30,863 nt of DNA from a virus. The translations under genes were made by a program, and so were the position numbers. Positions within the stretch are counted from its first letter, which is position 1. Every line of letters begins with the position of its first letter. The stretch is from the IMG/VR virus record IMGVR_UViG_3300048067_000077, positions 1 to 30,863 of that record. The stretch is one strand, 5' to 3'. Below the pieces are notes generated by a model that saw only the letters and a list, made by a program, of their open reading frames with translations, was not told the origin of the DNA and made no database searches. Positions 20,151-28,000 of the stretch are shown here, piece by piece.

Positions 20151-21671
20151 CTAGCTATCTGGTAGTGCGATATCATCAGCAGCATCACCAGAAATACTTG
20201 AAGCAGCAACTAGAGTTTCATATTGAACTCTACCAGCACGACCACCAGTACCTACTGTTTTCTTAACCCAACCTACATGGCTAAGTTCTGTGGTGTTACT
20301 ATCACCGTCATTACCTAAACCAGTTGAAGCTACAGCAGTTGCTGTTGTTGCACCAGTTACAATAGTAAATGTTTGAGCACTATGACCAGTACCAATATTA
20401 ATCGCAGTTCCACCTTCAGTAGCTGCAATCTTAAAGGTATCGTCAGTTTTATCTCTAACAAATACAGTTTGTCCGTTAGTTACATTGGTCATTAAAGTTC
20501 CACCACCTACTTGGTTGTAAGTGATTTGGTCAGCATCTGTTAGTCCGTGTCCAGTAAATGTGATTACATTAGTACCAGCATTTACATTACCAGTTGGAAT
20601 TGTCATTTTTGGTGCTTCAACTGTTACAGCTGGTGTAGATTGATAATCAGAACCTACTGCTGTTACAGTAATTGCAGAAACAGCTCCACCAGAAACTGTG
20701 GCAGTTGCAGTTGCAGTAGTACCAGTTAATGTTTGTGAGTTATTACCAACATTACTAGAACCACCAGTCATATCAAGTGCAGTACCAGCTTGTGCATTAG
20801 AAAGTGAACTTGCTAACTTAATAGTGTCTGCATCTACACGAATAACAAATAATTCAGTATCATCTGTAATGTTACCACTATTTTGTGCAAGATTAGTTCC
20901 ACCTTGACTATTATAAGTTATAGATGTACCAGTTCTCATATTGTGGCCTGTAATGGTAAATGTATCGTTTGCAAGTGAAACATTTGCAGTTGTAAGAACT
21001 CTTGCAGTTGGCCCTGCAACAGTAATAGTTGGTGCTTGTACATATCTTGCACCAGTAGTTGATGTTAATGCAATATCAGTCACATTATCAACACCAGCAA
21101 CAGATTCACCTTCATCTATACCAAATACAGTGCTATCAATAGTTCCACCGTGTCCGTTTATTGGTGGTCTTGATACAGTTGCGGCAACACCACTTTCTGT
21201 ACTTCCACCAAAATCAGATGTTAATGTCATACCAGTATTTGTTTCACCAATAAATGTTTGTGAATTATTACCAGTTCCAGTTATATTAATTACTGAACCG
21301 CCTTCTGTTGCAGATACATCTATTGTATTTGCATCGTGAACAGTTTTAACAAATACGATTTGTCCGTCTGTGATTCCAGCGATTGCAGTTCCACCAGCTG
21401 CACTATATGTGAGTGGTGTGTTTGCAGTATATCCGTGTGAAGTAATGGTAATTCTTTCATTACTTGCGTTTACAGCAGATGTAGCAACTGTTCTAGGTGG
21501 TGTAAGGTCTTTTACTCTCACTTTTTCTCCACCAGCTGTAGTGACTACATCACCGATTTTTACTTCGGTTTTGTATGCTCCACTTGCATTAGCTTGTACA
21601 ATCGCACTTCCATTCGTGTAAGTGTGAGTACCAGATAAAGCGGAGCCATCATTCATACTCCATAAACTCAT
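20151..21671 (-). CDS. Large beta-rich virion protein with three tandem repeats
   Basis: The 506-residue protein starts MSLWSMNDGSALSGTHTYTN and has three related units at about residues 66-140, 228-315 and 362-436. Each reads roughly (T)ITxHGx..xxxITYxxxGG, then DGQxVFVxxxxxDTxxxxATEGG and ends NxSQTF. The C-terminus (SHVGWVKKTVGTGGRAGRVQ then YETLVAASSISGDAADD) is highly typical of T4-like cyanophage structural proteins. No catalytic motif; a head decoration or fibre protein is likely. A late promoter (TATAAATA) lies 25 bases before the ATG, with AAGGAGAAAACA as ribosome site. Confidence 0.82.
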   Translation of the reverse strand: MSLWSMNDGSALSGTHTYTNGSAIVQANASGAYKTEVKIGDVVTTAGGEKVRVKDLTPPRTVATSAVNASNERITITSHGYTANTPLTYSAAGGTAIAGITDGQIVFVKTVHDANTIDVSATEGGSVINITGTGNNSQTFIGETNTGMTLTSDFGGSTESGVAATVSRPPINGHGGTIDSTVFGIDEGESVAGVDNVTDIALTSTTGARYVQAPTITVAGPTARVLTTANVSLANDTFTITGHNMRTGTSITYNSQGGTNLAQNSGNITDDTELFVIRVDADTIKLASSLSNAQAGTALDMTGGSSNVGNNSQTLTGTTATATATVSGGAVSAITVTAVGSDYQSTPAVTVEAPKMTIPTGNVNAGTNVITFTGHGLTDADQITYNQVGGGTLMTNVTNGQTVFVRDKTDDTFKIAATEGGTAINIGTGHSAQTFTIVTGATTATAVASTGLGNDGDSNTTELSHVGWVKKTVGTGGRAGRVQYETLVAASSISGDAADDIALPDS

Positions 21672-21695
21672 TGTTTTCTCCTTATAGTTTTATAA

Positions 21696-22223
21696 CTATT
21701 TATAACCTAATTTTTTCAATTCGTTTAATGTTGTACTCACAGACATATGATGTATTCCGATACCACCTTTTGATTTCCACTCTTTAATATTTTTAGCGTG
21801 GTCATCAATTAAAACATTAGGTTTATTGTTTGTCATTGCAAAATCTTGTTTTTGAGAACGCCTTACTAAATGTATACGGCTTCTCTGTGTTAAACTCAAA
21901 TTCTTTCTCAACCATTTCATTTTACCAGGCACACAATTACTATCTTTTGTTGAATATGCAGATAATATATGTGAACCATATTTATTAACGAAACTCCATA
22001 ATCTCTTTGCTCCAGGCATCCATTCTAAGTTTTCCCAAAAGGATTTATTCTTGTGAATAGTTGCCCATCTTTTTGCATTATCCATTTTTACAAAGGTTTG
22101 ACCGACTTCTTTATCGGCACCTCCTAAAAAATCAACCAACACCATATCCATATCGCAAAATAGTGTTGGTAATTCCTCTTTCTCGCTTAATGTAGAATTA
22201 TAAACATCATAAAAATTTTTCAC
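21696..22223 (-). CDS. HAD-superfamily phosphatase/nucleotidase-like protein (GTG start)
   Basis: The 175-residue protein starts at GTG 22223 behind an AGAGAGGTAAA ribosome site. Its core is a HAD fold: LFCDMDMVLVDF with nucleophile Asp24 and Asp26, FWENLEWMPGAKRL, a loop with Ser (LSAYSTK) and LIDDHAKNIKEWKSKGGIGI with Asp140-Asp141. That is closest in layout to 5'(3')-deoxyribonucleotidases. The leader MKNFYDVYNSTLSE (L-S-E at 12-14) resembles capsid-targeting leaders of the neighbours. It has its own strong sigma-70 promoter although it lies amid late-type genes, so it may be made early or from both promoter types. Substrate unknown. Confidence 0.75.
   Translation of the reverse strand: MKNFYDVYNSTLSEKEELPTLFCDMDMVLVDFLGGADKEVGQTFVKMDNAKRWATIHKNKSFWENLEWMPGAKRLWSFVNKYGSHILSAYSTKDSNCVPGKMKWLRKNLSLTQRSRIHLVRRSQKQDFAMTNNKPNVLIDDHAKNIKEWKSKGGIGIHHMSVSTTLNELKKLGYK
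21697..21704 (-). promoter_or_regulatory. T4-type late promoter (TATAAATA) for the repeat structural gene
   Basis: Minus strand TATAAATA sits at the end of the HAD-type gene, 25 bases before the ATG at 21671, with an AAGGAG ribosome site between. Spacing and target (a virion gene) fit T4 late promoters well. Confidence 0.7.
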
Positions 22224-22246
22224 TTTACCTCTCTTTTCATTCTGTT

Positions 22247-22274
22247 ATTATAACACACTATCGTAGCTTGTCAA
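22247..22274 (-). promoter_or_regulatory. Sigma-70-type promoter of the HAD gene
   Basis: Minus strand: TTGACA (22274-22269), 16-base spacer, TATAAT (22252-22247), with TGT immediately before the -10 (extended -10). Its transcript would carry a leader of about 18-20 bases including the AGAGAGG ribosome site. Confidence 0.78.
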
Positions 22275-22291
22275 CCCTATGCAGATTTTTT
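22269..22291 (-). repeat. Shared gene-end/-35 element, copy 2
   Basis: Minus strand AAAAAATCTGCATAG then GGGTTGACA: the Lys-Ser-Ala-stop end of the gene ending at 22277 plus the -35 box of the next promoter. It equals the element at 5354-5377 except for one G fewer. Confidence 0.6.
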
Positions 22292-23095
22292 TTCTTCTTT
22301 AGAAGTTTCAATATCTGACATTGGTTTACCAGTCATAGTTTTATTCATTTTTTTACTTTTGATAAGTTCTTTGTCTTTTTTGTCTTTCTTATGGTTTTCG
22401 TGTCCTTCTTCGTGAACTATTTCTAAGTCTTTAGTTGGAACTTGTTTTTCAATTCCGTGTTGAAACCAAATATCATACCATTCAACCATACCTTTTTTAT
22501 CTGGGTCGGCGTGCATTGAGTGTATTGTATTACCTCTACCCCATTTTTCGTGTACTACATTTTTTGCACACATATGCCAATGGTTGGCTGGGTTAGGTGA
22601 ATCTTCTAGTTTATTTTCTTCTAATGATTCTTTATAAACTCTTTTACCTTGACTATGAAGTTGTTTAGCAATTTTAGCATTAGGGGCAAAAATGTGATTC
22701 TTATTATTAGGCGTATTTGAATTATCTTTTTTAACCTTACCACCTTTAACAATAAATCTATCATTCTCATAAGCGTCAGATTCTTTTACTGAATCACTCC
22801 ATACTTTTTTTAGAGCATCTCTCATAGTATCAACTCTAAAATATGCGTTTTCATTCTTAGACATTTTTGATTCCTTTTCAGTTTCTTTTTTCATTGCTTT
22901 AGATATTGCTTTTCTTTTCTTGTGAAGAAATTTATCACTTGAATCAACATCTCCATCATTATCAATATCTTTATCTTTTCTATCGTCAAACTTTTTCTTT
23001 ACAGCGTCTTTATTTACTGGGTCTAATTTTTTCTCGTAAATAGATAACACGGCATTTTCCAAAGTTCCATTTTTTGTATCAAAATACTTTGTCAT
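22277..23095 (-). CDS. Virion-associated protein with a canonical EF-hand loop
   Basis: The 272-residue protein contains KKKFDDRKDKDIDNDGDVDS then SDKFLHKKRKAISKAMKK. The twelve-residue loop at 43-54 has Asp at positions 1, 3, 5, 9 and 12, a sound calcium site. A second conserved part reads ANHWHMCAKNVVHEKWGRGN, then GMVEWYDIWFQHGIEKQVPT. Both modules recur, from memory, in T4-like cyanophage structural proteins. The rest is charged linker. It ends KEEKKSA. Calcium binding could aid capsid core assembly. An internal or core protein is inferred from context. Confidence 0.68.
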   Translation of the reverse strand: MTKYFDTKNGTLENAVLSIYEKKLDPVNKDAVKKKFDDRKDKDIDNDGDVDSSDKFLHKKRKAISKAMKKETEKESKMSKNENAYFRVDTMRDALKKVWSDSVKESDAYENDRFIVKGGKVKKDNSNTPNNKNHIFAPNAKIAKQLHSQGKRVYKESLEENKLEDSPNPANHWHMCAKNVVHEKWGRGNTIHSMHADPDKKGMVEWYDIWFQHGIEKQVPTKDLEIVHEEGHENHKKDKKDKELIKSKKMNKTMTGKPMSDIETSKEEKKSA

Positions 23096-24150
23096 TAATT
23101 TTCTCCTTGTTTATCACGACTTGCATCAGTAACATCTTTAATTTTTGCTCTTTGCATAATTGTGTCGTGTTTATCTTTCATTCTCTCTTTTTCTCTATTA
23201 ATCAATTCTTTGGCGGCATCAGTAGCATCACCTTCCATCATACCAATATGCGATTGAACTCTTTTGGATTGACCTAAATGCATTTTAGATGCAGCTCTTA
23301 ATTCATCACAAATAGTATCTAGTGTTTTGTTTTCTAAATCTAATCTATCAATACGAACTGCCTGACTTAAATGTTTTTTAGATGCACCTTTAAGTTCTTC
23401 AACAACTTTTTTCATATCCTCTAAATCACCTTCTTTTTCCATAATAACACTTTCTTCAATAGGGTTCAGAATATAATCTCTCATTTTATTCATACTGTTT
23501 GATGCAACTGCAAGTTTATTAGTCCACCAAGTTGGTAGTGAACCTTCCTTGTCCATAGAGTTTAGTTTACTCATAATCTCATTTGCATCTTCAATAACTG
23601 TTTTACATTTTCTAATCATTGATGGAACATCACTATGTCCATCTTCATTAAGTTCTTCTTTTAGTGCCTTCTCTGTTTTCTTTGCAATATCTTGTCCAAA
23701 CTTCTTTGCAAGTGCAGACATAAGTTGTTTATCAAACTTCTTAACTTCAGGCCCCTTTTTAATACCTTTTTTTTCTAATTCACGATAATACTTAAATAAA
23801 GATGGTGATTTAATTTCAATTTTATTTGCAATTTCTATTCTTGCTTTCAAACCAAGTCCCTTTTCTCTAAGTTGTTTTGCTCTTACAACAAGGGCATCTT
23901 TTGTTGTTAATGACAATGACTGAGGATTCGTCATTGATACTTCATCAAGTTCAAAAGATTCTTTTTTTGCCATTTTAGTTGCAACTGCCATTTTAACTTG
24001 CATACCTTTTTCTTTACCATATCTTTTTTCAAAATCTTTTAAAGGTAAATCTTTTGCAATCTCTTCTCTGCGTTTCAACTCATTTGGAGTCAGTGTTCTT
24101 TCCCTAACTTGTTGATACATCTCTGTCATAGTTTTTCTATATGTTGTCAT
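23095..24150 (-). CDS. Virion/internal helical protein with a duplicated motif
   Basis: The 351-residue protein starts MTTYRKTMTEMYQQVRERTL, then LKRREEIAKDLPLKDFEKRY and KGMQVKMAVATKMAKKESFE. A middle module (NEDGHSDVPSMIRKCKTVIE, then GSLPTWWTNKLAVASNSMNK) is shared with T4-like cyanophage virion proteins. Residues 252-266 (ELKGASKKHLSQAVR) and 283-297 (ELRAASKMHLGQSKR) form an internal duplication. The protein is almost all helix. A role in the prohead core or as a packaged protein is likely; no enzyme motif is seen. Confidence 0.66.
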   Translation of the reverse strand: MTTYRKTMTEMYQQVRERTLTPNELKRREEIAKDLPLKDFEKRYGKEKGMQVKMAVATKMAKKESFELDEVSMTNPQSLSLTTKDALVVRAKQLREKGLGLKARIEIANKIEIKSPSLFKYYRELEKKGIKKGPEVKKFDKQLMSALAKKFGQDIAKKTEKALKEELNEDGHSDVPSMIRKCKTVIEDANEIMSKLNSMDKEGSLPTWWTNKLAVASNSMNKMRDYILNPIEESVIMEKEGDLEDMKKVVEELKGASKKHLSQAVRIDRLDLENKTLDTICDELRAASKMHLGQSKRVQSHIGMMEGDATDAAKELINREKERMKDKHDTIMQRAKIKDVTDASRDKQGEN

Positions 24151-24158
24151 ATTTATTC

Positions 24159-27035
24159 CTAATTATCAACCTTTGCACCTTTTCTCCACTGATAACAACT
24201 CCAGTATCGTGCCTTTGTTTTTGGGCCAGGATTATCACAATTATGTCTTGCTCTAAAACTCTTTAATCTGTTAGGGTCATCCCTTTTTATTTCCATATTT
24301 GGATCGCCGAAAGTCACTTTAACTACATTACCTTTTTCATTTTTCACATAAACACCAAATTTTTTATTACTTCCACTAGGTAGTCTAAATGGGTCATTTA
24401 ACTTAACTTTACGACCTTGATATTCAGATTCTACTATGTCTAATTTCTCTATATATTTATCTTCTAAATCATCTTTAGAAATCTTTGACCTCATAAGATT
24501 ATAGGTTTCTTGGAGTTTTTCTTCCCATTCATCTTTGTATCTTTCTTGATACTCTTTTCTAGTAGACGGTCTTTCAAACCAGTCTTGTATGTTGGATTCA
24601 CTCGCAACCTTTGACTTGACTGACTGTTCATAATCTTGGCCTGGTGTAACATCAAATGTATGTCTAGCATAAGGTTCTCCTATTTCATATGATTCTTTCT
24701 TCTTTTTCTTTTTAGATGCTCTTGCTTGTTTTTGTAAATCTGGGTCTGCTTTACCACCAGTTAACATTGAGTTCACTCTTGCAAATGCCCATTGTTGTGG
24801 AGTAGTGCCTGGTCTGTGTCCAGTTTTCCAAGCTGCAAGTCCTCTATCATAACTCTTCTTTAGAATACCATAAGGAACACCAGTTTGTTGTGATTTCTTA
24901 ACAAGACCAGCAATCTTCTCAGTAAGATTTACAGATTCATCTATTTCAAAATCAACTTTAGCTGCAAGGTCAGATGGTAATTTACCTTTTTTTACTAAAC
25001 CATTAATGTAATATGCAACATCTCTTGCATCAACACCTTTTACCATTTGTCCTAATGCTTGAGCAGGATTTCTATGTCCTTGTTTATGCATTTGTATGTA
25101 CATTTTAAGTATCCTATCATAACCTCTAGGGTGAGTCATTTGATGTATCTTATCATAGATTTTTCTATAATAAGGCATTTCTTTTATATCAGTTTCTTCA
25201 CCTTTTGCTCTTTGTAATTGTGCTGGTGTGGGTGCTCCCTTTTCACCTTTCTTTCTCATCTTCTCACCAGAACCTTGTTTTATTCTTTGTCTTTTTTTAT
25301 GAATGTTTGCCCATAAACTCTCGTCAACTTCTAATTGTTCTTTTAATGCCTTTAATAAATCTTTATATGATTTAGAAATTTTACTCTGAAATTTTTCTTT
25401 ATCAGATGCTTTTTTCATAGAATCATATTTTGATTGAACTGCTTGTGCAATCTTAGATGAAACTTTTACTTTCTTCTTATCCATAAATTGTACTGGAAAA
25501 TTACCTCGTAAAGATACAGACTTTCTTAACTGCATCATAATATTTTTATCTGCAGCTTTAATATCATCATCTGTTGCAAAATCATCAACATCTGCTGGGT
25601 CTATTCTTTTTTCTGAAACTTCACCATACATCTGTTTAAACTTTTTAGTATATTGTGATGGTTTAGTTTTCTTATCTTTATCACCAGGCGCTGGTTTGTA
25701 TGCATTTGGGTTATCATCGTCCATTTTCGCTCCCTTTGTAAAATGGGCATCTCTTGCCTTTTTAGTAGATACAGACATTCCTTTTTTATCACCTACACCT
25801 TTTGCATAATACTTTGCTGGTTCAGAGCCTGGACTGTCTTTTATATCTGAGTCTTGTTTTGTTTTTGTTATTTTTTTTGTTTCTTTTATTGAATGAAGAA
25901 ATGCTTTATGCACATTTTCACCATCTGTGTATTGCACATAGTTAGTACCTCTTCTAATTATCTCACCACTAGTTCCATCATTTATATTTTCTACTAAATC
26001 TCCGATTTGATAGATTGCACCTCTGACATATAAATCTCTTTCAATTTCTTCATCAGAGTATTTTGAATTCTCTTTTAAGTTCATACCTTTCCTCACATCC
26101 TTGAATAATTGATTACCATTTTTAAAACCTCGTGGTAATCCTTTTTGAAATGTATCATAATCATTATTAGTTGCAGCTGCCCTCATCTTAGATGCACTCA
26201 TTCCAGTAACACCTTCTGCATCTGGGTCTCTTTCGCCTGCACTAAAAATATTAATAGTATCAAAATCATAAAAACCGTGTCGTTTTTCTTGACCATTATA
26301 TGTTGTCAATAGTTTTTTAAACTCTGCAACTCTATCCGAACCTACCACCATATTTAATTCTACATAACCTTGTTGGTGAAAGTAAACTGCAATATCTAAA
26401 ACTGTTTTTAATTTGTTATTTGCGATTATGTTTCTTTTATGTTTTGGAAACATATCTCTCATATATGCAACTTTCTTTGCAAGTGGTAAAGGGTCTTTCT
26501 TATTGTTTTGAGAATGTGATGGGAATATATAATAGTCATCTCCACCAGCAATCTTCTTAACTTTTTCTATTAGTTTTTCGTGGCCAGTTGTTGGTGGATT
26601 AAATCTACCAAATGTAAATATAACTGATTCAGTTGCTTCTGAAAAAGTTCTAAACGATTCGTACTTAATAACCTTATTAGGTGTTTTGAAGTTTTGTTTT
26701 CTCATAATAGTCTTGTTTGTTACTTCTATTTCATTACCTTTTGTTTTAATAACAACTGGTAAATTTAAATTAGTTGACATATCTTTTAAAACAGCTTGTA
26801 TGTCTGGGTTGTTTATTATATTCTTTGCTTTGTTTTTTTGAATCTTCTTAAAAAACCTTTGTAATTCAGATACTTTTATCTCTGGACTATTTCTTGGGTC
26901 ATTCATTCTATCTACAAAGTGTTTAGTAAATTCTATATCAACTCCATATTTTTTTAATATTCTATCTGCAAATTTTTCTAAATCATTTATATCTTTTCTT
27001 GATACCTCTTCTTCTAATAACTCTCTAAGTTTCAT
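24159..27035 (-). CDS. 958-residue modular internal protein with cytidylyltransferase-like domain
   Basis: Modules in order: a leader, MKLRELLEE|EVSRK, with possible cleavage after Glu9; a small domain (about 20-125) with FTKHFVDRMNDPRNSPEI; a nucleotidyltransferase domain (138-320) with VIFTFGRFNPPTTGH, where TTGH (149-152) matches the HxGH-type site, and GMSASKMR (278-285). Next come an SH3/KOW-like unit (DLVENINDGTSGEIIRRGTN, 346-365), a conserved linker (ARDAHFTKGAKMDDDNPNAY), SLWANIHKKRQRIKQGSGEK (573-592), a DUF5824-like unit (GILKKSYDRGLAAWKTGHRP) and a C-terminal SFRARHNCDNPGPKTKARYW unit. T4-like cyanophages have the same modules, often as separate or differently combined proteins. 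It probably acts on nucleotide-linked metabolites or NAD; delivered with the virion by inference. Confidence 0.75.
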   Translation of the reverse strand: MKLRELLEEEVSRKDINDLEKFADRILKKYGVDIEFTKHFVDRMNDPRNSPEIKVSELQRFFKKIQKNKAKNIINNPDIQAVLKDMSTNLNLPVVIKTKGNEIEVTNKTIMRKQNFKTPNKVIKYESFRTFSEATESVIFTFGRFNPPTTGHEKLIEKVKKIAGGDDYYIFPSHSQNNKKDPLPLAKKVAYMRDMFPKHKRNIIANNKLKTVLDIAVYFHQQGYVELNMVVGSDRVAEFKKLLTTYNGQEKRHGFYDFDTINIFSAGERDPDAEGVTGMSASKMRAAATNNDYDTFQKGLPRGFKNGNQLFKDVRKGMNLKENSKYSDEEIERDLYVRGAIYQIGDLVENINDGTSGEIIRRGTNYVQYTDGENVHKAFLHSIKETKKITKTKQDSDIKDSPGSEPAKYYAKGVGDKKGMSVSTKKARDAHFTKGAKMDDDNPNAYKPAPGDKDKKTKPSQYTKKFKQMYGEVSEKRIDPADVDDFATDDDIKAADKNIMMQLRKSVSLRGNFPVQFMDKKKVKVSSKIAQAVQSKYDSMKKASDKEKFQSKISKSYKDLLKALKEQLEVDESLWANIHKKRQRIKQGSGEKMRKKGEKGAPTPAQLQRAKGEETDIKEMPYYRKIYDKIHQMTHPRGYDRILKMYIQMHKQGHRNPAQALGQMVKGVDARDVAYYINGLVKKGKLPSDLAAKVDFEIDESVNLTEKIAGLVKKSQQTGVPYGILKKSYDRGLAAWKTGHRPGTTPQQWAFARVNSMLTGGKADPDLQKQARASKKKKKKESYEIGEPYARHTFDVTPGQDYEQSVKSKVASESNIQDWFERPSTRKEYQERYKDEWEEKLQETYNLMRSKISKDDLEDKYIEKLDIVESEYQGRKVKLNDPFRLPSGSNKKFGVYVKNEKGNVVKVTFGDPNMEIKRDDPNRLKSFRARHNCDNPGPKTKARYWSCYQWRKGAKVDN

Positions 27036-27225
27036 TTCCCACCTCTACTATTGGTTCACTGCTAGATGTATCTATGTAATCACCTTTAGATGATTTCATA
27101 TATTTTCTCGTACTAACATCTTTTACCAACATACCATTTTTTAAAGTGTAAGTGATATACTTTGCAACAATTACACCTTCTTTACTTCTATTAATGTGTT
27201 CTTTCATAGGGCCATCTTCCATCAT
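27025..27225 (-). CDS. Small conserved phage protein, 66 residues
   Basis: The protein begins MMEDGPMKEHINRSKEGVIV, then AKYITYTLKNGMLVKDVSTR and KYMKSSKGDYIDTSSSEPIV. The GM-V-x-x-VSTRK-Y-x-x-x-GDYxDxxxxEP layout recurs in T4-like cyanophages. It overlaps the mega-protein start by 11 bases and the upstream basic protein by 4, so it belongs to the same late operon. No function known. Confidence 0.62.
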   Translation of the reverse strand: MMEDGPMKEHINRSKEGVIVAKYITYTLKNGMLVKDVSTRKYMKSSKGDYIDTSSSEPIVEVGNET

Positions 27226-27683
27226 TTTTTTGCTCTCATTTTTGCAATTCTCTCTCTGTCTGCAATTCTTACTTTTCTTTCTTGTTTCTTCGCAATCTTA
27301 TTAATTTTCTTTTTAACATTCGGTTTAGATAAAAAGTTTTGAGTTATCTGTGCTTTTCTCTGCATAGGTAAACTTCTATATGGAAGTTTGTATATCTTTT
27401 GCACTAACAAATCTATTGCTTTCTTTCTTGCAATTCTTTTAATTGCTTCTGGTTTTTTATACCTTTTAAGAGATTTCATTCTTTTCTTTAAAAACAATGC
27501 AGACTTAGCTCTTAACTTTCTTCCTGCTTTTCTTGCTCTTTGTATAAACTTAGAAATTGCAGTTACTTCATCAAGATTTTCTTTATCCATAATCTCAACA
27601 ACTTCTTGGTCAACAGAATACATATCTCTTACATCGTTATCCAAATCCATAACATACTTTTTTAACTCTGTAAATGTCTTCAT
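27222..27683 (-). CDS. Highly basic internal-type protein, 153 residues
   Basis: The protein starts MKTFTELKKYVMDLDNDVRD, a leader-like opening, then DENLDEVTAI-type sequence (KENLDEVTAISKFIQRARKA) and a very basic helical region (KSALFLKKRMKSLKRYKKPE, then KVRIADRERIAKMRAKK). About one residue in three is Lys or Arg. That composition recalls T4 internal proteins IPI-IPIII and DNA-compacting proteins. It is probably packaged with the genome and bound to DNA. There is no clear I/L-x-E site in the first twelve residues, so leader processing is uncertain. Confidence 0.66.
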   Translation of the reverse strand: MKTFTELKKYVMDLDNDVRDMYSVDQEVVEIMDKENLDEVTAISKFIQRARKAGRKLRAKSALFLKKRMKSLKRYKKPEAIKRIARKKAIDLLVQKIYKLPYRSLPMQRKAQITQNFLSKPNVKKKINKIAKKQERKVRIADRERIAKMRAKK

Positions 27684-28000
27684 TTGTTCATTTCCTTTGT
27701 TTTCTTTTTCATCTTCTCTATATAAGCACGATAGATTGCAGCCTCTTTAGTTTTACCAGCAACTTTTGCTCTTTGTTCCATTGCAATCGCAGCTTGTATT
27801 TTATGTGCGTGTTTTTTATCACTACTATTTATTTTCTTTATACTTGCCCTTGCAGTCTTTTCATCTTTAAATCCTAGTCCGTGTATTGTACCTTTAGGAT
27901 TCTCATCTGTATATAAATCAGAATGTTTATCAGACCCTGCTGGTTGACCTTTCTTTCTAGGTATTCTTGGTGCTTCTATAAATTGTTTAAATGTTTTCAT
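27680..28000 (-). CDS. Internal protein with capsid-targeting leader, 106 residues
   Basis: The protein opens MKTFKQFIEAPRIPRKKGQP; the first eight residues are almost identical to the T4 internal-protein leader MKTYQEFI. It continues SDKHSDLYTDENPKGTIHGL, GFKDEKTARASIKKINSSDK and KKHAHKIQAAIAMEQRAKVA, a domain common in T4-like cyanophages, ending in a basic helix. The leader strongly suggests entry into the prohead. The domain's biochemical role is unknown. It overlaps both neighbours by 1-4 bases. Confidence 0.72.
   Translation of the reverse strand: MKTFKQFIEAPRIPRKKGQPAGSDKHSDLYTDENPKGTIHGLGFKDEKTARASIKKINSSDKKHAHKIQAAIAMEQRAKVAGKTKEAAIYRAYIEKMKKKTKEMNK

Noticed and set aside
20547-21621. 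Several plus-strand open frames rich in Val, Pro and Ser opposite the repeat structural gene
   Set aside because: They mirror the Thr/Ala-rich repeats of the minus-strand gene and have no ribosome sites or promoters.
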